Notes under the pieces: model-generated
The model's input: the letters and a program-made list of their open reading frames with translations, nothing else
Database searches by the model: none
What the model was told of the DNA's origin: nothing
In this document: in pieces, positions 48,406 to 58,835 of the stretch
Position numbering within the stretch: the stretch's first letter is position 1
How the letters are laid out: each line of letters starts with the position of its first letter
Translations under genes and position numbers: made by a program
Assembly: GCA_028696815.1 (NCBI GenBank)
Contig: JAQVGG010000002.1
Coordinates: 1 to 64,000, forward strand
Direction of reading: 5' to 3'
Length of the DNA: 64,000 bases
DNA from: Candidatus Altimarinota bacterium
GTDB lineage: Bacteria; Patescibacteriota; Gracilibacteria; BD1-5; UBA6164

Positions 48406-49221
48406 ATGTTTAATAAAGAAATAACAATTGCCATAACTTCTTGTTGAAGATTTGAATCGCTAAAAAAAACTATAAAATCTATAGAACAAACTATAGATTT
48501 AACTTTGTATGAAAAAATATTAACAGAAGACTCTAAGGACGAAAATCATATAGAAAAGATGAAAGAAGCAAATAATAGTTGATTTCTTAAATGATGGAAA
48601 ATTATTTATACATGAGGGGCTAATCAAAAAGATTTTTATAAATGCCATTATTATGCTTTAAAAACTCTATATGATAACATAAGTACAAAATATGTATTTC
48701 ACTGTGAAGATGATCAAATATTTAAAAAAACTAATTTTGATTACATGAGGTTATCTTATAATATACTTGAAAGCAGTCAGGATATATGAATAGTTTTACT
48801 CAGAGATCTATTTAAGGATTTCTGACTTAAAAAGACATGACTAATGAAATCAAGATATTATGAGCTTTTAACTGATGATGAAACAGAACTATTTTGACAT
48901 AATTTTATATATTTAAATAAAAATGATTCTTTTACTCTGCAACCATGACTAAGAAGATTATCTGAAATGAAAGAAATGATGTTTTGATTTGAAGATTATG
49001 TAGATGAAAAGTTAATTTGAAACAGATTTAACAATAAATGATTAAAAACAATAGTTATAAATCCTTGAATATTTAATCATATAAATCCTGTTTTTAATAG
49101 TACAAAAAATATAAAAAATATGTGATTAACTAAATATATTTATGAAACTTTAAAAGGAACTATAAAATATAGATGATGACTTGTGATAAAATATATAGAA
49201 GATTTTATTATTAAAAAATAA
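48406..49221 (+). CDS. GT2-like glycosyltransferase
   Basis: The 271-residue protein begins ITIAITSCGRFESLKKTIKSI and carries KYVFHCEDDQIF near residue 105, which supplies the EDD metal motif. The C terminus has LGHNFIYLNKNDSF-like acceptor segments and FNHINPVFNST. It is a family 2-type GT-A fold of unknown specificity. Spacing to both neighbours is under 10 nt. Confidence 0.82.
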
Positions 49222-49224
49222 ATA

Positions 49225-50094
49225 ATGTCTAAAAAAATAGAAATATGTTTTTGTATAGATGATTGATATGTAAAGCACTGTTTAACAACAATTATTTCAA
49301 TAGTTGAAAATAGTAAGAAAAATTACTATCTTTCTTTTAATATTTTAACTGACTACATTTCAATAGATAAAAAAGAAATTATAAAAAATATTGAGAAAAA
49401 ATATTGAATTTCTATAAAAGTTATTGAAATAGATAATAAAAAGTATGAAAATATAAACTTATGAAAGTATTGAAAATATATATTATATAGATTAGATTGC
49501 TGCAATTATATTGAAGCAGAGAAAATCTTATATCTTGATTCTGATACTATAATCTTATGAGATATATCTGAAATATGGGATATTGAACTTTGAGAAAAAA
49601 TTGTTTGAGCAGTACAACAAGATAAGCCTAATAGTTTTCCTTTAAGTATTGATTATTTTAACTCTTGATTATTAATTATAAATAAAAACAATTGGTTAGA
49701 AAACAATGTAGCAAATAAAGTTATAGATTTTCTAAAATCAAATTGACATTATTGATGGCCTGATCAAGATGGATTAAATTTTGTTCTAAAAAATAATTGG
49801 ATAAAATTACCTAGCGAATGGAATTGTTTAAATTTTTATAATAAAAAATTAAATACAAAATTATTCCACTTTGCTTGACTTAAACCATGGAGATGGGAAA
49901 GCTTAAATCCTTACAATGTAGAATATTACAAATATTTATATAAAACCTGACTATATAATAAAACTGACAAAATACATTATATCTGGAACAAAGCTATAAA
50001 TATAATTCCATTATTCATAAGAATATTTATAGATAAAGTAATTTACCTAAATTTATATTATTTAAAAGAATACCTAAAGAAAAGATTATGATAA
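49225..50094 (+). CDS. family 8 glycosyltransferase
   Basis: The 289-residue protein follows the LgtC-like GT8 pattern: ICFCIDDGYVKHCLTTIISI, the metal motif ILYLDSDTIILGDI near residue 100, DYFNSGLLIINKNNW, GWPDQDGLNFVL and LFHFAGLKPW with the late histidine. GT8 enzymes retain anomeric configuration and often add galactose or glucose. It overlaps the next gene by 7 nt. Confidence 0.92.
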
Positions 50095-50774
50095 TTTGAA
50101 ATTGACTTATAGCAAAAGCCTTTAAATACTATGAATGGAACAATGATGTAATTATATTTGCATCAGGTGTTTCCAATTCTCAAAATAAAGATCTAAATGA
50201 ATTTAAAAGAGAAATAGATTTATTAGAAAAATCTCTAAATGAAAATAAAGATAAACTTTTTATATACATAAGTTCATGCAGTATAGATGATGAAACATTG
50301 AAAGACTCATTATACGTAAAACATAAGATTAATGCTGAAAATATAATTAAAAGTTCTTGAAATAAGTACTTAATTTTTAGAACTTCAAATCCTGTTTGAT
50401 TTACAAAAAACCAAAATACCATACTAAACTTTCTGTACAATAAGATTATTAATAAAGAAAGCTTCACTATTTGGAAAAATGCAAAAAGAAACTTAATTGA
50501 TATTGAAGATTTATTTAATATATCAAAGGAAATAATAGATAATGCCATATATATAAATGATACTATAAACATAACTAATAAATTGTATTTCCCTATATTG
50601 GATATAGTAAAGAATTTTGAAAATATAACTTGAAAGAAAGCAATTTATGAAATTAAAGACTTATGATGAACTCCAAAAATAGACACAAAAAAAATTGAGC
50701 CAATTATAAATAAAATATGAATTAACTTTAATTATAATTACCTAGAAAAGATTATAAAAAAATATTATCAATAA
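50088..50774 (+). CDS. NAD-dependent epimerase/dehydratase-like SDR protein
   Basis: The 228-residue protein is a short SDR: IIGNGLIAKAFKYY as a nucleotide loop, FASGVSNSQN, FIYISSCSIDD, then YVKHKINAENII, which gives the YxxxK catalytic pair, and FRTSNPVG. It lacks much of the usual C-terminal substrate domain (normal family length ~300). It may act on a sugar nucleotide or be a shortened paralogue. The start overlaps GT8. Confidence 0.75.
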
Positions 50775-50785
50775 TTAAATTATAT

Positions 50786-51745
50786 ATGCTTGCAGAATAC
50801 TTTACAAAAGTAATATTGAAATGAAATAATTTTCCATTTTTATTAAAAATAATCCTATTATTGATAGTTTTCAAAAGAAATATTTTATCAAAAAAGTATT
50901 GAAATTTTAAGAACTATGAAAACATTGAAAAAAATATAAAATATAATATAAATAAAGAAGCTTTTGATTTTTCGAAAAGAAAAAATTGAATTTCATTATT
51001 TGCTAGATTGAAAAATTCAGCTGATTTACTTGAAATAGCAATAGAGAGTCATATAGATTTTTATGATGAAATTATACTAGTAGATAATAACTCAATTGAT
51101 AATACTAGAGAAATTTGCAAAAAGATGAGATATAAATATCCTGATAAAATAAAATACTATGAATATAATGAAGAAGTTGTAACATATTGAGCCCCTAATC
51201 GGAATAAAATTCCTGAGAATTCAGTTCATAGTATGGTTTATTATTATAACTGGACATTATCAAAGACTACATATAAATATGTTGCTAAACTAGATGATGA
51301 TATAGTAGTTATGGATAAAAAATTAATTAAAGAAAAAACTAATTATATAAGAAAAAATTGAATTAATTATTTACAAATTATTCCTCAAATAAATGTTCAT
51401 ATCTCAAAGTGAAAACTTGTGACACCTTTAAAGTGACCAACTTCAAATATATTACCATTAATTGCATGAATATACTGTGATCACTGAATATTTCCTATAT
51501 CAGAAAACACTTACTTTATAAAATGACCCCAAGTAGAAAGCTTTATTTTTCCTTTTAGGTATAGAATCTCAAACTTAGGTTTTTTTCATCTAAAGTGATT
51601 AAAAAAGAAGTTATGAGCTTTTAATCAGAAATGAGAAGTAGCAAGAATTATCATGGATATAAATGATAATTCTACTTATATTCCTCTACCTGAAGAATAT
51701 AAAACTCAACTTGCAAAATGGGTTGATATTAAAGGCTATCAATAA
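50786..51745 (+). CDS. GT2-like glycosyltransferase
   Basis: The 319-residue protein has an amphipathic/hydrophobic N terminus, then ISLFARLKNSADLLEIAI, IILVDNNSIDNTREIC and YVAKLDDDIVVMDKK with the DDD metal motif near residue 170. This is a family 2 GT-A enzyme. The N-terminal ~60 residues (FPFLLKIILLLIVF) may bind the membrane. Its last 17 nt overlap the end of the convergent GT4 gene. Confidence 0.82.
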
Positions 51746-52877
51746 AGTTTTCCCATTTTGAAATAATAATACTTTTATCAAACTCTTTAACTTTTATTAA
51801 GTTATTTTTAGATATTTTTTCTCTTATTTTAGTATTTAAGTACATATTTTCCATAGCTTTACACATTTCATCTATATCTCAATTAGTTATTAATATAGCA
51901 TTATTTGTAACCTCAAATCCATCAGTATTTTTTCAAGATAGGATTTCAATAGGTCAACTAGGGCACTTTGTAGATATAATCGGAAGTCAAGCTACCATAG
52001 CTTCAATTAAAACTAATCAAAAGCCTTCAAATAAACTACTTAAAACAAAACAATCTGAATGCTTTAAAAAAGAAAACACATTTTCCTGTTTTCATAAAAA
52101 ATAAATATCATCTTTTGAACTTAAATTACTTCTAAAGTTATTCAAATCTTCTCTTAATTCTCAGTCTCACAAAATAATAAGCTGAGATTTATTATATTTT
52201 TTATGAAAAACTTCAAAAGCATCTAAAAGAAGTCTTTGATTTTTTTGGGGTGTTAATCTTCAAATATTTATAAAAGTAAATTTTCAATTTTTAAATATAT
52301 TTTTATATTCTATTGGAAGATTTTCTTGTATTTTTTGTGAATTTTCCTCTAAATCTATTGAATTATAAATAAATTCAAGTTTTTCTTTCTTAAATCAATA
52401 TTTATTTATAAATGTATTAAATTCTTCATTTGAGATTAAAACTATTTTATCATTCAAATTTAAAAAAAATCTAAGTAATAAATTTAGATATTTTGGCCAA
52501 ATTCAAATAGTTGTATGAACTACAGCTATACTTTTTCATTTAAATCACAATAGTTTTACTAATCCTGAAATCATAAAAAAATAATCTCATTGTCAAATTA
52601 AAACATCAATTTTTTCCTTTTTACAAATTCTAGATACTTTGAAAGCATTTGTAAAAAGTGACCATATTTTTTTAATTCAAAATCATAAAACAAATGGATT
52701 ATTAAGTGTGATTATCTCTCATTTATAATCATTTTTTGGTCAAATATCTTCACTTAAAATATGATAAAATTCATATCATAAATCTGTTAATCATATACTT
52801 AAATTTGCTTGTACCTTTTCAACTCATCATCATACCTTTAAAAAGGCAAAAAGTGAAGCTACTTTCTTCTTTTTCAT
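51729..52877 (-). CDS. family 4 glycosyltransferase
   Basis: The 382-residue GT-B enzyme begins KKVASLFAFLKVGGGVEKVQ, with TGA for each glycine of the GGG turn. The C-terminal domain has INIGRLTPQKNQRLLL and LSSLFEGFGLVLIEAMVAGLPII, the EX7E region that binds the sugar nucleotide. It is the downstream member of a two-gene minus-strand pair, with its ATG overlapping the stop of the next GT4 gene. It converges with the plus-strand locus. Confidence 0.92.
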
Positions 52878-54046
52878 TATTTTACTAAATTATATAACTT
52901 TAAAATATTATTCTCCCGAGAAAACTTATTTTTTATTTCCTCAAAACTAACTCACTTTAACTTACTATAATTTTCAACTGCATATATTAAATTCTTCTTT
53001 AATTCTTTTTCATCTCATGCTTTAAATAAGATTAAATCTTTATGATTTGTTATCTCTTTTGTTCATCATACATCAGTTGCTACAACTACATTTTTTGTAA
53101 GAAGTCATTCTATAACCGTTGTTGGCATTCATTCTGAAAAGCTTGGATTAACAAGTATACAATTATGTTTACTTAAAAAATCAAATACAAATTCTCTATT
53201 TTTATATCATAGAAAATGTATATTTTTTCATTTACTTTTTTCTTCTAGTTTTATTTTTTCCTCACCATCTCAAATAATAATTAATTTATTATTTATTCTT
53301 GAACTAATATACGCATCTATTAGATTAGAAACTCATTTTAAAAAGACTAATCTTCATATATAAACTATTTGTACATCATCGTTTTTTTCTTCTAGGTTAT
53401 ACAGAAAATCAAGTCATCTATAAAACACACTTATTTCTCTTTTTATAAATTTATTTAATATAAATTCTTTTGAGACTTTACTTATCGCTAGCACTCTATC
53501 AGCTTTTTTAAATACCCATTTTCATATAGTTTTATCATAAATAATAGATATATATGATTTTAACTTGCTTGATAATAAAACATAACTACTACCATGTTCT
53601 ATATGTATCCATTTTATTCTATTATATTCCCTCTCCTTGCTAGGGAGAGGGTTAGGGTGAGGGCTTCTTGCAGATAATCATCCGATAAAACTAGTTAAAA
53701 AAAATCTAGTATGAGTTATAACTCTCCAATAATTTTTATTGTCTCCAATTTTTTGTTTTAAATATTTTTTAATTATTTTGTACTCTTTTGACCAAATCTT
53801 GTAAACTGGGAAATTATTTATTATCTCTATACTTGGAACTACAAGTACTTCGCAATCATCTTTTTTATATCAAATTATTTCTCAATCAAAAATAATTTTT
53901 TCTATACTCCCATAATTTAAAAATAGTTCCTGTTCAAAATCAGTAACTACATTTATAAACTCTCAAAAATCATTTTTTGTCCAATTTTGTCCTATTTCCT
54001 CTCAAACAGTTTCCACTCATCATCTATGAGGCGGAAAGTATGGCAT
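52877..54046 (-). CDS. family 4 glycosyltransferase with an in-frame repeat insertion
   Basis: The 389-residue protein has MPYFPPHRGGVETVGEEIG at its N terminus and IYIGRLVFLKGVSNLIDAY and NPSFSEGMPTTVIEGLLTKN in the C-terminal domain, all GT4 hallmarks. A family-I palindromic unit (53629-53663) is in frame and reads SPHPNPLPSKEREYN between two strands of the N-terminal domain. Homologues usually begin a few residues earlier (KINIIQF-like), and that segment is present upstream in frame without an ATG, so an alternative start is possible. A 1-nt overlap couples it to the other GT4 gene. Confidence 0.88.
53629..53663 (-). repeat. palindromic repeat unit (family I) inside a GT4 gene
   Basis: CCTCACCCTAACCCTCTCC then CTAGCAAGGAGAGGG in the coding direction; translates to SPHPNPLPSKERE. 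The loop (CTAGCA) differs from the other copies, so it is an independent variant. A degraded copy of this variant lies in the recG insert at 60471-60491. Confidence 0.88.
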
Positions 54047-54119
54047 AAACTGAATAATGTTTATTTTATTTTTACTCAAAAATTTGCAATAAATAAATAA
54101 ATAAATATAATATATATAC

Positions 54120-54165
54120 TATCAAAGATTAAATCTTTGGACTACTTAAGTAATTAAGTAGAGAA
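54120..54165. other. two small hairpins in the gap between GT4 and mazF-like genes
   Basis: CAAAGAT / ATCTTTG (54123-54139) and CTACTTAA / TTAAGTAG (54142-54161) are adjacent perfect stems with 3-4 nt loops. They would fold in RNA of either strand, most relevantly the GT4 leader. No known riboswitch class is recognised. Confidence 0.45.
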
Positions 54166-54170
54166 CTGGA

Positions 54171-54211
54171 AAAATAGAGCAATATTTTAAATATTTCTCT
54201 ATTTTTTTATT
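54171..54211 (-). terminator. terminator of the mazF-like gene
   Basis: A long stem (AAAATAGAG..AATATTT / AAATATT..CTCTATTTT) overlaps the mazF-like stop; on the minus strand it ends in TTTTT. Confidence 0.75.
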
Positions 54212-54678
54212 CAAAAAATTAACTTTAACTTATTATCTATATCTGTAAAATCATTTATTTTTCAAACTCTATCTAATAATCTTTTTTTCGAAACTTGTCT
54301 AATTCAAGAAAAATCAATTATTGAGTCTTCATTTAAATTATTATCACTAGTTGCTTCTAAAAATAATTGAAAATTATTAATATTCTTTCAATTAAAAGAT
54401 TTTAAAGGAACAATAATAATTGTATTTCAAAAATTTGATTTTTTAATACTTATAACTAAACAAGGTCTTGTTTTATTTAATTCACTTCAAATATTTTGTC
54501 ATAATTCGACATAATATATATCTCATTTATTTATCTTTAAATTTGGTGTTTTTTTATTAAAATGAGTATTTATTTTTTCATAAAACCATCTTAAAAAATG
54601 AGATAAAAATTCATTATTTATATCACTTTTTAAACTTTCTACTAAATTTTTAAACCTATTTATTTTTTTATCAAACAT
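54199..54678 (-). CDS. MazF/PemK-type endoribonuclease toxin
   Basis: The 159-residue protein has an N-terminal helical extension (about 50 residues) and then a MazF-like SH3 barrel: DIYYVELGQNIGSELNKTRPCLVIS, the SFNGKNIN segment, FLEATSDNNLNEDSIIDFSGIRQVSKKRL, which matches the family's SxxxxDQIRxxDKxRL region. MazF toxins cut single-stranded RNA at short sequences. No MazE antitoxin gene is adjacent, so it may be a solitary member or use the N-terminal extension. It lies next to an AbiE pair, forming a small toxin cluster. Stop is TAG. Confidence 0.78.
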
Positions 54679-54990
54679 ACTTATTGTTATACACTATCTG
54701 AATAATATACTAATATTTTCATTTTATGAAAGATAGTTCACTAAAATATAGAAGTATATTACATAAAACTATTTATCATAGTTTATTTTATTTCTTTAAG
54801 TTGTCTCTTTTTTCTACCAAAATATATAAAATTAATCTGTAAAAATCTTTTCTAAACCAATTTTAGCTTAATCAAAACCAAAAATAGTATATGAATAAAT
54901 AATATATTTACAAAGAAAAATTCAAAAAGTTTTGATTAATTTTAGAAAATGTATATACTGTAAGTAATGTATTTTAATTACTTCTAGTAT
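54679..54990. promoter_or_regulatory. 312-nt divergent gap with two inverted repeats upstream of abiE
   Basis: The gap separates the mazF-like and abiEi genes. It holds an 11-bp perfect inverted repeat TTAATCAAAAC / GTTTTGATTAA at 54868-54878 and 54929-54939. It also holds TATACTGTAAGTAAT / ATTACTTCTAGTATA (13 of 15 matched) at 54954-54968 and 54977-54991. The second repeat ends on the abiEi start codon, where an autoregulatory antitoxin would bind. Studied AbiEi proteins bind inverted repeats at their own promoter; that this site does so is inferred. No gene is seen in the gap. Confidence 0.6.
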
Positions 54991-55557
54991 ATGAATGTAT
55001 TATTAAAACTATCTCAATCAAAAAATACAGTCTTTAGTTTTGATGAACTGCAAGATATTTTTTGAATAGAAAACAAACAAGTATTTAAAAATAAACTTTC
55101 AAGTTATGTAAAAAAATGAATACTTGAAAGAATAAGTAAGTGAATATATAGCTTAAAAGACAAAAAAATAGATAGATTTGAACTAGCAAACAAAATATAT
55201 TCTCCTAGTTATATATCTTTTTTTACAGCACTATATCATCACTGAATCATATTTCAGTATGAAAATGATGTATACCTAGCTTATAAAAAATCAGATATTA
55301 AGAAAATAGCTGATTTTGATATAAAGTTAAAATGTCTAAAAAAAGATATTTTATTAAATCCAACATGAATAGTTAATAATTGAACTTACTCAATAGCATG
55401 AGCAGAAAGAGCTTTTTTAGATACTATATATTTATACTGAGATATATATTTTGATAATTTAGATAAGATTGATTATGAAAAAGTATTAGAACTACTAGAT
55501 ATTTACAAAAAGAAAAGCTTAGAAAAAAAAGTTAAATCTTATTTTGATAAATATTAA
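54991..55557 (+). CDS. abiEi: AbiEi-family antitoxin / transcriptional regulator
   Basis: The 188-residue protein has an N-terminal winged helix (VFSFDELQDIFGIENKQVFKNKLSSYVKKG) followed by LERISKGIYSLK and the AbiEi C-terminal core (YISFFTALYHHGII, SIAGAERAFLDTIYLYG). AbiEi represses its own promoter and counteracts the toxin AbiEii. The gene is 4 nt ahead of abiEii, and a palindrome abuts its start. Confidence 0.87.
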
Positions 55558-55561
55558 TTAT

Positions 55562-56263
55562 ATGAACGCTATTATAACAAAGCTTGATAAACAGAAACAT
55601 AAATTAATAATTATGTCTTTATTGCTTGATATATCAAAAGATGAATTACTTAAAAAATCTTTAATATTTAAATGATGAACAAGCTTATTTTTATTATATA
55701 ATTTAGATAGATTTTCTACAGATTTAGACTTTGATTTTGAAGAAAGAATAAATAAAGAAGATATCTTAAACAGATTAAAAGATATTTGAAGTAAATACTG
55801 AGAAATAAAAGATAGTTTTATAAAAAGAAATACTATATTTTTACTCTTATCATATGGTGATATAGATCATAATATTAAAATAGAAATCTCTACTAGGTGA
55901 GTTAGTTGAGAGTATAGTATAAAAAGTTTTATGTGAATAGAACTAAAAGTTTTAAATATAGACTATATAACTGCAAATAAATTTATAGCTTTAACATCTA
56001 GGTCAAAGCTAGCAAATAGAGATATATATGATATCCACTTTATACTAAAAAATAACTTAGATATAAATAAAGAATATATAGAAAAAATAAGTTCTAAAAC
56101 CTTTGAAGAGTACATAAAATATATGATTTGTTTTTTAGAAAAACTATGAAATAAGTACAATATACTTGATTGACTATGAACTACTCTAGATGAAAAACAA
56201 AAAGCTTTTGTGAAAAATAATTTACTTAATGAAACTATATTTCTACTATATAGTTTGATCTAA
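55562..56263 (+). CDS. abiEii: AbiEii-type nucleotidyltransferase toxin
   Basis: The 233-residue protein has the nucleotidyltransferase core FKGGTSLFLLYNLDRFSTDLDFDFEE (given here by its motifs GGTSL and STDLDFD), with the two metal aspartates near residue 60, and SRSKLANRDIYDIHFIL further on. AbiEii-type toxins use nucleotides to block growth, with tRNA modification shown for related enzymes; phage protection is known for some. Paired with AbiEi it forms a type IV-like system. A strong terminator follows. Confidence 0.88.
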
Positions 56264-56303
56264 AAAAAATACTTTACAACAAATATTGTAAAGTATTTTT
56301 TTA
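56262..56303. terminator. bidirectional terminator between abiEii and galE
   Basis: The stem AAAAAATACTTTACAA / TTGTAAAGTATTTTTT lies between convergent genes and overlaps both stops. Confidence 0.92.
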
Positions 56304-57371
56304 CTTATTATAAAACTTCCAACTATTTCTCAAACTATCCTCTAAAGAAGTAGTAGCTTCCCAATCTAGGATAGATTTTGCTTTACTTGGATTACAATAC
56401 ACTTCACCTAAATCTCCCTCTCTTCTTGGAGCTATCTCATATGTTATATCTTTTCCAGTAACCTTTTTAGCAGCTTCCACCATCTCCAAAACTGAAACTC
56501 ATCTACCTACTCACAGATTAAAGTTATCTATAAATCCTTTTGTAGCTATCCTTTCTCCCTCTGGGGGAAAGTTAGATAGGGGGATATTTTCAAGTAATTC
56601 ATAAGCTTTTAAATGTCCATCTATCAAATCAACTACATCTATATAGTCCCTAACTCAAGTTCCATCTACTGTATCATAATCATCTCAAAAAACTCTTAAC
56701 TTTTTAAGTTCTCCTGTTGCTACTTTCATAATATACGGAAGCAAATTATTTGGAATACCATCTGGATCCTCTCATATATATCAACTCTCATGTGCTCCTA
56801 TAGGATTAAAATACCTCAAGTTTATAACATTGAATCCAGCAAATTTTGATAAATCAGTAAGTATAACTTCAAGCAAAAATTTTGTAGTACCATAAGGGTT
56901 TGATGTATTTCAAGTCACAAAATCTTCTTTAATTCAACTTTGTGCTTGCTCCCTCTCCTTCAAAGGAGAGGGTTGGGGTGAGGTATAGACTGTAGCACTA
57001 CTTGAAAATATGATATTTCTCACTCAATAATCTTTCATAAGTTCAAATAGTCTGATACTTCAAACTATATTATTATCAAAATATTCAAGGGGTTTTTCAC
57101 AAGATTCTCATACAGCCTTTAATCAAGCAAAATGTACAACTCAATCAAAATCATATTTTCTAAATACATCTTCTAGTTTAGTTTTATCTCTCAAATCAAC
57201 TTCAAAAAAATCAGGTCTATAACCAATTATTTTTTCTATACCATCGATAGTTTTTAGACTAGAGTTTGACAAGTTATCAACTATAACAGTTTTATAACCT
57301 GCTTGTTCAAAAGCAACTACTGCGTGAGAACCAATATATCCAGTTCCTCCTGTAATAAGTATTGTCTTCAT
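56301..57371 (-). CDS. galE: UDP-glucose 4-epimerase with two in-frame repeat insertions
   Basis: GalE interconverts UDP-glucose and UDP-galactose. The 356-residue protein has ITGGTGYIGSHAVVAFEQAG, VVHFAGLKAVGES, the catalytic SSSATVY and NPYGTTK, RYFNPIGAHESG and VRDYIDVVDLIDGHL. Two insertions are seen. A family-I unit (56951-56984) directly follows SSSATVY and reads [16 protein letters not shown] different repeat (56551-56584) reads IPLSNFPPEGERIATK near residue 265. Normal GalE is about 335-340 residues, so the excess matches the two inserts. Both keep the frame. The first lies very close to the active site. The gene is translationally coupled to the GT2 gene upstream. Confidence 0.92.
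56551..56584 (-). repeat. palindromic repeat of a second type (family II) inside galE
   Basis: The sequence CTTTCTCCCTCTGGGGGAAAG with a GTTAGATAGGGGGAT tail is GC-rich and unlike its surroundings. It differs from family I in the stem (CTTTC.CCC / GGG.GAAAG) but has the same style of hairpin plus purine-rich tail. Confidence 0.75.
56951..56984 (-). repeat. palindromic repeat unit (family I) inside galE
   Basis: In the coding direction ACCTCACCCCAACCCTCTCC then TTTGAAGGAGAGGGAGCAAG, read [14 protein letters not shown]. It is nearly identical to the left end of the recG insertion, including the GAGCAAG tail. Confidence 0.9.
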
Positions 57372-58399
57372 TATCTAAAAAATTTATTCCATATAATCCT
57401 AAGAGCTATAGATATAGCATTTGAACTTGATTGTCATTTTGCTAAACTATAGTCTGTATACTTTATAGTAACTGGTATTTCTTTATACATTATCTTTTCC
57501 TTCGCTATTATATCAAGTATTTCAGATGCATGTCACATACCATCAATTGTAATCCTTATCTTATCTAAAGCTTTTCTTTTGATAACTCTAAATCCGTTAT
57601 GAGTATCAGTAAGATTTATCTGACTTATAAAAAAAGTAAAAAGTATTCAAAGTTTAAGAATTATCTTTCTTGTAAGTGGTATTCAAACTTTTTTCTTTCA
57701 AAGAAACCTACTTCATAAAAGTACTTCAACATCTTCATGTTTATGTAAATATTTTTCAAATTCTTTTAGATCTTCTAAACTATGTTGCCCGTCAGCATCA
57801 AAAGTAATTACATAATCCACTTTACCATATCTTCTTACATATTCAAATCAAGTTTCAAGTGCTGCTCATTGACCTCTGTTTTTAAAATGATTAAGTACGA
57901 TGATATCTTCTGAAAGTTTTTTTATTCTAGTTCTCGAATCATCTTTTGATCCATCATTTACAACTATGATATTTTTATAACCATGTTCTATTATATTTTT
58001 CAAAGTGCTCATGATAACCTTTCCTTCATTATATGACGGTATGATAAAAACTTCTTTTCACTCTATCTCCTTTTTAGGACTATTTTCTATAGCTAATTCT
58101 CTAACAAGCTCAGTTATATCATCTTTATTTTCCACATGTTTTGAAAGAAGTAATAGTACAAAATACAAAAGAAATATAATAGAAGCATATACAAGTACAT
58201 CCGCTCATCTAGCAATTCAAAAAACTGCTCCTATAGCATTTAATATACCAGGGAAAAATGTAAAAACTAGAAGTCAAATTCAGATTCATAAAAACACCAA
58301 AAGATGCAAAGCATTAAACTTCTGTTTTTTTGAAACATCAAGAGCGATTATCAAAATAATCACTCCTGAAATGATAAAGAAAAATTGTAATAGATTCAT
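57371..58399 (-). CDS. DUF2304-GT2 polyprenyl-phosphate sugar transferase
   Basis: The 342-residue protein has an N-terminal three-helix membrane block (about 1-90, DUF2304-like, ending in RGADVLVYASIIFLLYFVLL and LLLSKHVENKDDI). A GT2 domain follows with VFIIPSYNEGKVIMSTL, IIVVNDGSKDDSRTRI and ITFDADGQHSLEDL, which carries the DxD motif, and SQINLTDTHNGFRVI. This resembles DPM/GtrB enzymes that load a sugar onto polyprenyl phosphate. DUF2304-GT2 fusions are common in CPR. It overlaps galE by 1 nt, so UDP-galactose or UDP-glucose is a possible donor. Confidence 0.88.
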
Positions 58400-58424
58400 G
58401 AGTTTTTTTATGTAAAATAAAAAA

Positions 58425-58472
58425 TCTAGTAACTAGTAGTTAGTAGCTAGTAACTAGTAATTCAGTAATTAG
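58425..58472. repeat. ACTAGT-type repeat, downstream flank of the S23 gene
   Basis: A run of TAGTAACTAGTAGT / TAGCTAGTAACTAGTAAT words with period 7-8 lies between the GT2 start and the S23 stop. A related run flanks the other side of the S23 gene. Confidence 0.8.
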
Positions 58473-58822
58473 TTTATTTTTTTTATAAATCAAGTCAAAA
58501 GTTTTGATATATCTATAGATAAGTTATATAATTGTCTATAATTATCATCATCAATATATCATAATTCTTTTCATATACTTAGCATACTTCTAACTTCTCC
58601 ACAAGATCATTTAGCTATGAATAAAAACTGTTTAAATTCTTTATTAGTCTGTCTTTCAAATCACTCAGCAATATTATTTGATATAGATATTCAAGCTCTC
58701 TGAATCTGATCTTTAAATCAATAATCCTTATTATCTTTAAATAACTTATAAATTATTACAGCTAATTCTTTAGACTTTTGCCAAGAAACTAAATCTTCAA
58801 AATCCATAACTCAATTACTCAT
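58469..58822 (-). CDS. S23-type four-helix bundle protein
   Basis: The 117-residue protein matches the 23S rRNA-intervening-sequence (S23/Avd-like) family: MDFEDLVSWQKSKELAVIIYKLF, DQIQRAGISISNNIAEGFERQTNKEF, FLFIAKGSCGEVRSMLSIGKELGY. These form small pentameric four-helix bundles of unknown cellular role. It is wholly bracketed by ACTAGT-type repeats and carries several TGA glycines, so it uses the local code. The unit looks like a mobile cassette dropped between the GT2 gene and recG. Confidence 0.88.
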
Positions 58823-58835
58823 GTATAAAAGTTAA

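Noticed and set aside
54120-54211. T-box or other known riboswitch
   Set aside because: The hairpins lack conserved T-box or other aptamer motifs; one is best explained as a terminator.
58005-58415. 136-aa plus-strand frame over the DUF2304-GT2 gene
   Set aside because: It is antisense to an intact glycosyltransferase with clear motifs.
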